64,000 nucleotides of DNA from Orientallactaga sibirica. Lineage: Eukaryota > Chordata > Mammalia > Rodentia > Dipodidae. Location: the NCBI GenBank assembly GCA_036365145.1, contig JAEOAD010000035.1, positions 1,672,001 to 1,736,000 on the forward strand, written 5' to 3'. The notes below the pieces were generated by a model. That model made no database searches and had not been told where the DNA came from. It was given only the letters and a program-made list of their open reading frames with translations. Numbering within the stretch: position 1 is the first letter of the stretch; the number at the start of each line of letters is the position of its first letter. Positions 55,286 to 64,000 of the stretch are shown piece after piece. Made by a program: the position numbers and the translations under genes.

Positions 55286-55503
55286 GGGGCTGGAGAGATG
55301 GCTTCATGGTTAAGGTGTTTGCCTGCCAAAGCTAAATGATCCCTGTTCAACTCTCAAGGACCCACGTAAGCCAGATGCACAAGACGGCACATGCATATGG
55401 AGTTCTTTTGCTGGAGCCCCTGGTGTGCCCATTCTTTCTCTCTCTTTCTCTCTCTCTGCCTCCTTCTCTCTCTCAAATAAATAAATAAATAAAATGTATT
55501 GAA
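55286..55503 (+). mobile_element. tRNA-derived SINE, type A
   Basis: ggggctggagagatggcttc, gtaagccagatgcacaagac, a CT linker, and (AAAT)n tail. A perfect 13-bp TSD, aaaaagaaatcaa, is at 55273-55285 and 55504-55516. Confidence 0.95.
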
Positions 55504-55519
55504 AAAAAGAAATCAAAGA

Positions 55520-56365
55520 ACAAGTTGGGCACTGAAATCAGGAAGAGGAGTGGGAGAAAGGGAAAGGTCATGACCTTATGCCTCTCTCACAGGCCTCACA
55601 ACCAGGCCTGACCTCAGAAGAGGGTGACCCACCACATCAGCCCCACTCACAACGAAAGTTCTGTGTTTTGTGCTCTGTTTTTCATCTTTTGATCTTTTTT
55701 GAAATTTTGCCAAAATCCGGGTCACTTGTCTTCTTCCCTTCCTGTTTTTGTCTCGGTTCTGAATCATGCCAAATAAAACTCAGGCATTGAAAGCCACTCT
55801 TTCTGTGGCAGGTTGACCACCACTCCAGAGTAGCCTTGTCAGAAACACAGAGAAGGTGGCTATGAGGAAGGGAGGGAGAAGAGAAAAGTATATAAAACGA
55901 GAAAAAGAAGATAAAAGGAAAGTCAAAGGCCAAGAAAGAGAGAGGGGGAATTGATGAAATAATTTTCTGGGGTGAGCTTGTCATCCCTTGTGAATTGGAA
56001 CCTGGCATGTTGTTTCTTTACTCTTTGGATTTTTTTACTGACAACTCACTTTGCACCAAAGCAGAAAACCTGTTGCTGTAATGTTTCAGCGGAGTGGCTT
56101 TGATGTTGTGTTCCTTAGAGAAATCACAAACTCTTAACTCACACGAATTTGCCTAAAATGGCTCCAAATAAGAGTTATTATTACAATGCTGTTGGCTGTG
56201 AAAATGACAATGTGGGTTTATTCCAGAGAAGGATTTATTGGGAAAACCACACCCTCCTACTGCCTCTGATCTACAGAGCACTGAAACCATGCTGATAAGA
56301 CAGGCCACACACTTTCCATGGAAGCAGACCCAAACACTTGTAAATAAGGACAACCTGGACCTACC
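55520..56365. other. unique DNA, no gene seen
   Basis: No repeat was recognised. Open frames at 55576-56008 on both strands look like chance. Confidence 0.45.
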
Positions 56366-56381
56366 AACCCTACTGGACTTT

Positions 56382-56661
56382 TTTTTAATTTTTAATTTTT
56401 TTAGTTTTGGAGAGAGACACAGAGAGAGACATAGAGAGCGGGAGAGGCAGAGAGAGAATGGGCAGCCAGCAGCCTCTCAAATGCTGTGAATGAACTCCAG
56501 ACATGTGCACCCCCTTGTGGGCAAGTGTGGCATTGCACCCTTGTGTCACTTTGCAATTGGCTAAACGTGGGACCTGGAGATTGGAACCGCTGGAGATTGG
56601 AACCAGCGTTCTTAGGCTTAGGAGGCAGGCACCTTAACTGCTAAGCCATCTCTCCAGCCTG
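56382..56661 (-). mobile_element. tRNA-derived SINE, type B, with 16-bp duplication
   Basis: T-rich tail, GA linker, agcctctcaaatgctgtgaa, ccccttgtgggcaagtgtgg, and head complement gccatctctccagcct. The ctggagattggaacc unit is duplicated at 56574-56589 and 56590-56605. The TSD ctactggacttt is at 56370-56381 and 56662-56673. Confidence 0.95.
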
Positions 56662-56674
56662 CTACTGGACTTTC

Positions 56675-57620
56675 TGTGAAATTTTCTTTTATTTGACAAT
56701 TTGCACACATGTATATAATGACTTTTGATCATATCCCCCCCTTTTCTTGTCCCCTTCCCACTGAATGTTTTCTGACCTAGTTCTCCTTTGACTTTGATAG
56801 GTAGTTTTTGTGACTTACCGTGTAAGTGAGTTGCTTCCATGAATATAGGTTTGTTTTTTTTTTTCCTGAACAGGGGCAATGTACAACACTGAAGTAGAAC
56901 AACACTAAAGAAAATGTCTCCCACTGCCCCAGCAACCATTAACTACCACATGATTCAGTTGCAGGATATAGAGGAATCAAGCTAGAAATGAGCTGAAAAC
57001 TTCCTCCCTGGCAACTAGTTTTTGTAGTATTGGAAAGTGCCAGGTAGTCTGCTGTAAGACACCAGTCATCAGCAGTTTTTCCCCAAAGTGGACCTTGTGT
57101 GATACTCAACTGATTAGTTCAGCAAGCTGTGCCCAGTGGAGTTACAGTGGTGTTGCTGGTACAGGGGTACCCAACTGATTTCTGATTAAATTTGAGGCCC
57201 CCTCCATGAGAAGAAGACGATGACTGATACTGAAAACTTAGTCAAAAGCTGACGACAAGGGAAGTTACAGATGCTAGGAGGGAAGCTACTGCTGTTGTTG
57301 GGCTAAATGGATATGTCGTGCCCATCAATCTGCCTTTTACTTACTCATGCTTATGACTATAGATTAGTGCTCTCCTCAGCTTGGCAGTGGCCACCAATCA
57401 CCAAGGAGACTCAGAACTCATCCAAGCGATGAGGTGAAGTGACTGTTGGATGTTAGTCAGTGAATAGTGGGTTGCAAGAGTAGAAAGGTTATACGACCCA
57501 GAAGATAGGGAAAAGTGCTGTCTTACAGACACAGATACGACAAGGGTGTTGCACTCCTGGACTCGCAGGAACTGAGGTTACCAGGGTTACCTGTATAAGA
57601 CTTGCAGATGACTATTGGGC
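56675..57620. other. no gene seen; possible old rodent L1-like remnant
   Basis: From about 57100 to 57620, phrases such as acccaactgatttctgatta and ctggactcgcaggaactgag recall blocks of rodent L1-associated repeats, but I cannot place them. The rest appears unique. Confidence 0.35.
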
Positions 57621-57634
57621 ATAAAAAAGAGGGG

Positions 57635-57878
57635 GGCTGCAGAGATGGCGTAGCGGTTAAGGCACCTGCCCGCTAAGCCTAAGAATGTCAGTTCCAATCT
57701 CCAGGTCCCACGTTTAGCCAGATGCAAAGTGACGCAAGGGCGCAATGCTGCACTTGACCACAAGGGGGTGCACGCATCTGGAGTTTGTTCACAGCAGCTG
57801 AGAGACTGCTGGTGCGCCCATTCTCTATATATCTCCCTCTCCCTCTCTGACTGTCTCTCTCCAAAAATAAAAAATAAA
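57635..57878 (+). mobile_element. tRNA-derived SINE, type B
   Basis: gctgcagagatggcgtagcg, cagttccaatctccaggtcc, gtgacgcaagggcgcaatgc, gcagctgagagactgctggt, CT linker, A-rich tail. A perfect 12-bp TSD, aaaaaagagggg, is at 57623-57634 and 57879-57890. No 16-bp duplication. Confidence 0.95.
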
Positions 57879-57895
57879 AAAAAAGAGGGGATTTG

Positions 57896-58115
57896 GGCTG
57901 GGGAGATAACTCAGTTGGTAAATTGTGTGTCTTTCAAGCATGTGTTTTTGAGTTTGGAACACCGGAATCCACATAAAGGTCAAGCATGGTGATGTTCACC
58001 TGTAATTCCAGCACTGGGGAGATGGAGACAAGTAGATCCATATAGCTTGCTGTATAGCTTGTATAGCCTAATCGGTAGACTCCAGGCCTATGAGATAACC
58101 TGTTTCAAAAAAGAT
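57896..58115 (+). mobile_element. B4/RSINE1-type SINE
   Basis: gggctggggagataactcag, acataaaggtcaagcatggt, cctgtaattccagcactggg, agactccaggcctatgagat, aacctgtttcaaaaaa. Complete composite order. Confidence 0.8.
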
Positions 58116-58123
58116 GGGTGGGG

Positions 58124-58352
58124 CATGGAGAGGTGGCTTAGTGGTTAAGACACTGGCCTGTGAAGCCTAAGGACCTACATTCGATGCTCCAGTACCCATG
58201 TAAGCCAGATACACAAGGTACACATGAATCTGGAGTTCATTTGCAGTGGCTAGAGGCCCTGGTATACACATTCTCTCCCTCTCTCTCTTTCTTTCTATCT
58301 GCTCTCTCTCTCTCTCTCTCTCAAATAAATAAAAATAAAATAAAAATTTTAA
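58124..58352 (+). mobile_element. tRNA-derived SINE, type A
   Basis: gagaggtggcttagtggtta, taagccagatacacaaggta, gtggctagaggccctggtat, CT linker, aaataaataaaaataaaat tail. Flanks aaaaaagatgggtg and ttaaaagatggatg suggest a TSD with mismatches. Confidence 0.92.
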
Positions 58353-58577
58353 AAGATGGATGATATTTCTGAGGATGATGAACAAGGCTGTATACATGCA
58401 CACGTAGGCACACACATGTGCACTCACACACACAAATGCATATACAGGCATATATACACACAAATGTTTTAAAAAGTGGTGGGGTTCAAGAACATTTTAA
58501 GTGTTTTAACACTATTTCAGAGTATTCAAGTACTCACTGATAAATAAAGTTCACATTTTCTGTTAAAATTTTAAAAT

Positions 58578-58690
58578 AAGATCTGGGGAGATGACTTAGT
58601 GGTTAAAAGCACTTACTGTGCAAGTGTGAGAGGGAGAATTCAAATGCCCAGCACCCATGGAAACAATGGGTGGGCATGGAGGTCTAAAAC
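58578..58690 (+). mobile_element. B4/RSINE1-type SINE, 5' part
   Basis: atctggggagatgacttagt, ggttaaaagcacttactgtg, gcccagcacccatggaaaca. Truncated where the fossil L1 begins. Confidence 0.7.
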
Positions 58691-58694
58691 AGGC

Positions 58695-58886
58695 AGCACA
58701 AACAAAATTCAACAAGTGCATGACATTAATGAGAATGTTTTGGCATAGAAAAAAGCATAACAAAATTAAAATTGAAAGGAAACCTATATAATCAAAGTTG
58801 AAATTGGCAGATGAGTTAATATACAAATTAAAAATAGTTAATATCTAAAATCTAAAATCTTTAAGGCATTCCTACAATTCAATAGC

Positions 58887-58920
<34 letters not shown>

Positions 58921-59495
58921 AACATATAACTTTATTGTAAAATGGGCAAAAGATCCCACAGGACATCTATTGGAGGCCAGGAGGTCAACAAATATTTGAG
59001 AAAGTGCTAATTTCACAAGTCATCAGGAAAATAGAAATGAAAGTCACATTGAGAAAATGTCACTTCATATCCCTTTGTTAGGATGGCTCTTATAAAAAAA
59101 AATCAAAGAGCAAGTGTTAGCATATATGTGCAGGAAAAGAAAGACTTGTGTGAGCGGCAGATAAATTGGTATAACTACAAGGCTCAAAATTATTTTAAAA
59201 AACAACAGAATTTCCACTTGACCCAGCAACCCCACATCTGTGCGTAGTCAATGGATTTAAAATCAGTTTGTCAGAGATGTCAGATCTCCCAAGCTCACTG
59301 GAGCATTATTCTTGCTAACAAGGATATGGAAACATCTGAGCTCCATACAAACAAATGGCTAAAGGAATAGTGAACACACACATACACACACATTCATCCA
59401 TTCAAGAAGGGAAATCTTGGCATTTCTGACAATATGGGGGAACGAGACAGACATTCTCCTGAGTGAAATGAGCAAAATCCAAAATGACAAATGCC
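58695..59495 (+). mobile_element. fossil L1, ORF2 end and 3' region
   Basis: A sense-strand, heavily decayed L1 of the older mammalian type: taatatctaaaatctaaaat, ttcctacaattcaatagcca, aaatgggcaaaagatcccac, aaatagaaatgaaagtcaca and ggagcattattcttgctaac follow the C-terminal ORF2 region in order. An A31 run at 58888-58918 has grown inside it. Interrupted at 59497 by an LTR and resumed after 59788. Confidence 0.75.
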
Positions 59496-59496
59496 G

Positions 59497-59787
59497 TTAG
59501 TTTCATATTACTGCAATGAACATCCAGATCAGGCACAGGTTAGAGGAGGAAGGATTGATTTCAAGCTTACAGATCTAGGGGAAGTTCCCTCAATGGCAGA
59601 AGAAGCTGGCTCCCTTTCACAGATCGAAATGGAGGGAAAAACTGCAGCAAGCAAAAATCCAGCACCAGAACATGCCAAAAAGCCAGCAAACAGGAACCCC
59701 TGCCACACACCAAACCTCTCAGCATACCTGTGGGCTGGACTTCAGGATTCACCTCAATGATACCTCCAACTGCCCAAAGATCCAAGT
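59497..59787 (-). mobile_element. rodent LTR-like repeat, antisense, nested in L1
   Basis: gttagtttcatattactgca, gattgatttcaagcttacag, ggcagaagaagctggctccc, caagcaaaaatccagcacca, and ggctggacttcaggattcac. Related to the copy at 37862-38222. Open frames at 59491-59869 come from it. Confidence 0.65.
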
Positions 59788-60010
59788 TACAAGTTTAATT
59801 TTAATACCTGAGTCAATGGGGGACTTTAAACTACCAAAACAAATACTGCATGGCTTCATTCACATATAGAGTCTAAAATAGTCAAATGTGGGAGCAGAAA
59901 GTAAAATAGTAGTTGTCAGGGGTTTGGGGAGGAAGAAAATGGTAGAAATGCTGGCAGATGTGTACAAAAGTTTCAGTTAATTAGGGTGACTTAAATACTA
60001 GATACTCATA
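59788..60010 (+). mobile_element. fossil L1, 3' UTR continuation
   Basis: ctgcatggcttcattcacat, atagagtctaaaatagtcaa, gcagaaagtaaaatagtagt and tgtcaggggtttggggagga match the L1 line 'catatagagtctaaaa... agcagagagtagaatggtggttgccagg' in order, completing the interrupted element. Confidence 0.75.
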
Positions 60011-60014
60011 ATTC

Positions 60015-61210
60015 CTTTTTTTTCTTAACATTGAGACATGTGTCATGCCCATAGTAAAAGTTTAAAGTAGTTCATAAAGATATACAGTGAAAGTGTCCCT
60101 TCCAAACCATGTCTTAGACTCGTCCCTTTGGGATTATTCTAACTTGTTTTACATGCATTTCAGATATTTTATCTGCACTATAAAAGCATATTTATATATT
60201 CTATGTAATTCTTTTACACAAAGACTGAGATTTAGACATATCAAGCACAGCTTTTTTCCATTTGAACTAAACCGTGTGTCATACTAATTGTGTGTTATCA
60301 GTATACGTAGATAGATGTCACGTTGTTTAATAGTTTCACTATTTCAAACTTACTGCCTTCCCATTGATAGACATGTAGCTGTTCGTGGCTATTCTGAATT
60401 ATCCCATTTGTGCATCTGTGTACACACATCCACACACACATACTTGTTCATGTGTCGGATTGCATTTGCAGAATGAATTACTAGCTGAAAAATTTCTGTC
60501 TTAAAAAGAGTTAGTACTGGGAGTTAATGAAACAGCATTAATGAATTAATGTTCTCATTTTTAATGATGTTTGAGAATATCAGCCTTCCTTGGGAAAATA
60601 ATCTACCTATTTCATTTCTGCATACAACTAAAAATGGTCATTAAATGACAGGTGGGACAAAAGTAGACAATCAGGTCCCCTCTGTATAAAGGGACCACCT
60701 CGTCTTCACAGTCAGAAAGACTATATAGAAAATCTGTCAGGAGACCATCTTATCTTCTTTGGAAAATGCATCTTAAATGTGATGTAATTGATAGAAATGT
60801 CCTTCTTTCAGGCTTCTTTCATGCTAATTTTTTTTCCTTTGGGTGGTCTTGTCTTTTTATTCATGTCCAATAATATTTAATTATTGATTTTCCTCAGCTT
60901 TACCTCCCTTCCTAGTTCACTTCTACATGATTCTAAGATAGGAATCATGGGGAAATGTAGGCACACTATCTATCCACCATGAAGTGAACGTCATGCAGGG
61001 AACATGCATGGGGTCTGTAACAAGTAGAGATAAATGCAGCTCATGACCAATGTGACACAATTTCTATTTCAGTTGAATGAAGATAGCTTAAATATGTCTC
61101 CAGTATGTGTTAAAATTTAGTACAGAAATGAACCTTCTGCAAATATTGAAATACATTTTTGAAAGAATTCTCTTGAGAAAATTTAAAAACTAATTTACTA
61201 TTAGGACTAA
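60015..61210. other. unique DNA, no gene seen
   Basis: AT-rich. No repeat was recognised. Confidence 0.45.
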
Positions 61211-61214
61211 TTTA

Positions 61215-61348
61215 AAAAAAAACATTTTTATTTATTTATTTTCAAGCAGAGAAAAACAAAGAAAGGGGAGAGAGAGAGAAGGGGGGGAGTGAGGATGGCC
61301 CCACTAGGGCCTCTAGCCACTGCAATCCAACTCCAGATGCATGCTCAA
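61215..61348 (-). mobile_element. tRNA-derived SINE, type A, 3' part, antisense
   Basis: aacatttttatttatttatt tail, GA/G-rich linker, actagggcctctagccactg, atccaactccagatgcatgc. The 5' half with the promoter boxes is gone. Confidence 0.8.
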
Positions 61349-61349
61349 C

Positions 61350-62025
61350 TCACAGTACCACCAGTATGAAAGCAGGGAGATTTGAGCTCATTGGAATCAT
61401 ATAGCTGCACATTTAGTTTTATTTGCATTTGATGACTAATGTGTTATAAATGCACAGAACTCATAGGCATAATGAAGGTGACATAATTTTCATTAAAATT
61501 ATACACAGAATCTAACATCTTCACATATATAGGCTTTGCTTTTGAATTGTGTACAGATATGGAAAACATCACAAGTTTAGTTAAGGGCCTGAATTTTGAC
61601 AAAAACTGAACACCAAATAATTGCAAGAATGACTATTTGATGCTTGTATAATGTCATTTTTTCATACTGAAGTATGTTACCCTGTTGTTGCTTGCTGTGA
61701 CCTTTCCTAGCGCCTCTTGTAAACTATTTGGACTGCAAATGTTTGTTGAGCTAAAGTATTACAAGACCTCCAAGGGGGGCTTGGCTGCAACACAAAAGGT
61801 GGGCTTTTGCCTGGGTATTGCATTTTCTTCCTTATAGATATATAAGACATCAATAACAGATATACAAGGTGTCATATGCCACTATGTTAATATGAGAAAA
61901 TAGGTAATGGTGACATTTAGTTAATTCACACATCCTTTATTAAAAGTGCAATTTCTTTCAAAGTACGGTTATTACTGCTAATTACCTTCCTATGAGTAGT
62001 ATGGTTTTTGTATTTCTGCCACACT
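61350..62025. other. unique DNA, no gene seen
   Basis: No confident repeat. 61660-61800 may be a worn L2 piece. Confidence 0.4.
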
Positions 62026-62029
62026 TTTC

Positions 62030-62140
62030 ATTAATTCATCCAAGTATCACTTATTAATCATTTAGAATGTGCTAGGTGCTAAGGACACAGTATGGTTTCT
62101 GCCTTACAGTCTTGATGACTTTTCAGAGAAAGACTTATGA
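62030..62140 (+). mobile_element. possible L2/MIR-age fossil
   Basis: gtatcacttattaatcattt and gaatgtgctaggtgctaagg with acacagtatggtttctgcct resemble the widespread 'gagcacctactatgtgccaggcactgtgctaggtgctgg' block of old mammalian LINE/SINE fossils. Confidence 0.45.
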
Positions 62141-62231
62141 AAGGTAGTTTTAATACATGGTGAATATTAGAAGAAGGGCACACCAACTTTTTTTTATAAT
62201 GAGAGTGTTTATTTCTGGATAGTGGTGAAGT

Positions 62232-63420
62232 AAGAGTTTTTTTTTTAATTATTACTTTTTATTGACAACTTCTATATTTACATACAAAATCATGTGATAT
62301 TTCCCTCCCCTCCCCCATTCCACTTTAGAACTCCAGTCTCCATCATATCCCCTCCCTCTCTCCATTAGTCTCTCATTTAATTTGATGTCATCATCTTTTT
62401 CTTCTATTTTTGAGGATCTTGCAAAGGTACTGCTAGGCACTGCAAGGTCATGGATATTGAGGCCAATTTCTGTCTGGGCAGTTGCATTGTAAGAAGTCAT
62501 ACCCTTCCTTTGGCTCTTCCATTCTATCCGCCCCCTCTTCTGCAATGGTCCCTGAGCCTTGGAGGGTGTGACAGAGGTGTTTCAGTGCTGGGCACTCCTC
62601 TATCCCTTCTTCTCAGCACTATGTTGCCTTTTGGGTCATCCCATCTGAAAAGAGAAGCTTCTCTAACCATAAGTGAGAGTAGCGTTAATATGTGAATATG
62701 AACATTAAGCGTAGTGCTTTCAGGGCAGCTTGGTGGGAATAATATATACATTTAGTCAGACAAGAGCAGCTTTATACCCCTAAGGCTCATGACCTCCCCT
62801 GCCATAGACTTTTGTTTTGGTTTTTCAGTACTAGGTATGTATTCCCTCCCATGGAGAGGGCCTTCAGTCCATTATGGAGCAGTTGGTTACCCCAAGAGTA
62901 GACATGCCACTATTGTACCCGTTCAGTCATTGGGCCTGTATGGCCAAACTTGAATTTTCAGGGTCCACTGTTTCCACTGCTGATGACTTCTGTCTCCCAT
63001 AGGGCTGCATGCACTGCAGCTTTTTTCCAGCTTTCAGTTGGCTAGTCTACAGGGAGAAGGTTTTCTGCTCAGCACCAGCTTGCTTTCTCAGTGACCTTGC
63101 CTCTCAGGCAAGATATGTCTTCAGCAATAGGGTCTTACTATCTGTTTCTCGAGGGAAACCAAGGGCTTTGGCAAAAGCCTTTAATGTTTTGGAGGCTGCA
63201 GGACCTCCTTGGTCAACAACTCACTGGACGGTATCCCATCCCAGGCACTGAAAATTTTCTAGTAACAGTCTACAGCTTCTGGATGTGCCATTATTCAAAA
63301 CAGTAGGTTTACATAAGTCTTATTCACACTATCTTGAATTTTGATTGACCTTCCCCCTGCCCTTCTTTTGTGCATTCTCAAGCTGGTAAAAGGCTATAAG
63401 GGAGGCAGGAGAGGCAAGGA
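62232..63420 (-). mobile_element. L1 3' end (3' UTR), antisense
   Basis: In complement it ends ...gttgtcaataaaaagtaata with a poly(A) tail (T run at 62237-62246) and contains the block at 62855-62900 that aligns with 11380-11410 (agcagttggttacccc versus agcagttggtaaccca). A different subfamily from the other three. Open frames at 62252-62751 and 63009-63306 run through the UTR and are not genes. The 5' limit is uncertain. Confidence 0.8.
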
Positions 63421-63424
63421 GTTA

Positions 63425-64000
63425 AGTGTATGGTATGGTATTGCACATATGTAAGTAGAAGAACAGATTACAGGGAGGGGAATGGCCTAAGCGAGGCCAT
63501 GGGAAGAGAATACATCAACTTTTAAACAAAATTACAGGGAAAAAAATCCACAAAATCATAAAAGAGTAGGGTGCATTGAGAAAGGAATGTTCAGAGAAAA
63601 AGAGATCTCTGAACAAATTTCCTAAGGTAGACTGGGTGCTGTAAGTCACAGACACTGGTGGGGAGAAGGCACTGTGCACCAGGTACCTACCATTCCAGGT
63701 CTAAAGTGCCCTGGCGTGGGACAGCATAGCTCGTGAGGAAGTAGACAGGGGTGGAGGGTGTGAGAGGCAAAACTCAAGGAGATCCTGTAGCAAGTAAAAA
63801 CAAGCTCAGATTGCGAAATACCTGCAATGTATGCTATGTAAAGAGGATTTCTTATAAACTGTTTAGGAGAATAATAATGCCATATCTTTGGCTTTTAGAC
63901 AGATTTTGCTGGAATCCACATGTAAAACTGGTTAAAAACATCTGAATCTTTCAAACCTGTGATCAATTGCCCTCTAACTTCAGAATATCTGTCAAACTCC
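63425..64000. other. unclear or unique DNA
   Basis: May include more of the L1 to its left; otherwise nothing was recognised. Confidence 0.35.

Noticed and set aside
62252..62545. 97-codon minus-strand frame in the L1 3' UTR
   Set aside because: It ends next to the L1 polyadenylation signal and lies in what is UTR in this family; no sign that it is a protein.

Overview
The window looks like a stretch of rodent nuclear genome, most likely from a jerboa-type rodent (Dipodidae); the species is inferred from repeat style only. The commonest element is a tRNA-derived SINE that opens like murid B2 (ggctggagagatggcttag) but has a different 3' half ending in CT-rich and A-rich tails. Alongside it are B1-type (7SL) SINEs, B4/RSINE1-type composites, MaLR-type solo LTRs, rodent L1 3' ends, and old mammalian MIR, L2 and L1M fossils. 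There are no bacterial-style operons, no CRISPR arrays and no dense coding.

No protein-coding gene or exon could be shown. The open reading frames are short, mostly under 145 codons. Many lie across SINEs, LTRs, L1 3' UTRs or microsatellites, and none shows a recognisable domain. I also see no tRNA, rRNA or snRNA gene apart from tRNA-derived SINE heads. The window is best read as intergenic or deep-intronic DNA. The one gene-like signal is at 15944-16054: an octamer, a TATA box and a strong splice donor with promoter-like spacing. It is only a candidate.

Layout. 1-9.8 kb: mostly unique DNA with scattered SINEs and MIR. 9.8-15.3 kb: dense insertions, with a tail-to-tail SINE pair, an L1 3' end, a MaLR solo LTR, and a nested cluster in which an L1 with a 5' inversion sits in the tail of an older SINE. 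15.3-19.6 kb: unique AT-rich DNA with MIR and L2 fossils. 19.6-25.5 kb: many SINEs with clear target-site duplications (TSDs). 25.5-36 kb: unique DNA with SINEs, LTRs and L2. 36-42 kb: mainly unique. 42-50 kb: B1, RSINE1, LTRs, an L1 3' end and long homopolymers. 50-56 kb: L2 and three clustered LTRs. 56-60 kb: sense-strand SINEs and a fossil L1 split by an LTR. 60-64 kb: unique DNA, then an L1 3' end in antisense.

Two classes of the tRNA-derived SINE are present. Type A runs directly from ccagatgcacaagg to tctggagtt. Type B carries roughly 37-40 extra bases there (gcaaagtgacgcaagggcgc and following). Three type B copies share the same 16-bp tandem duplication, and one copy near 35.8 kb looks A/B chimeric. 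These are calls by eye; no database search was run.
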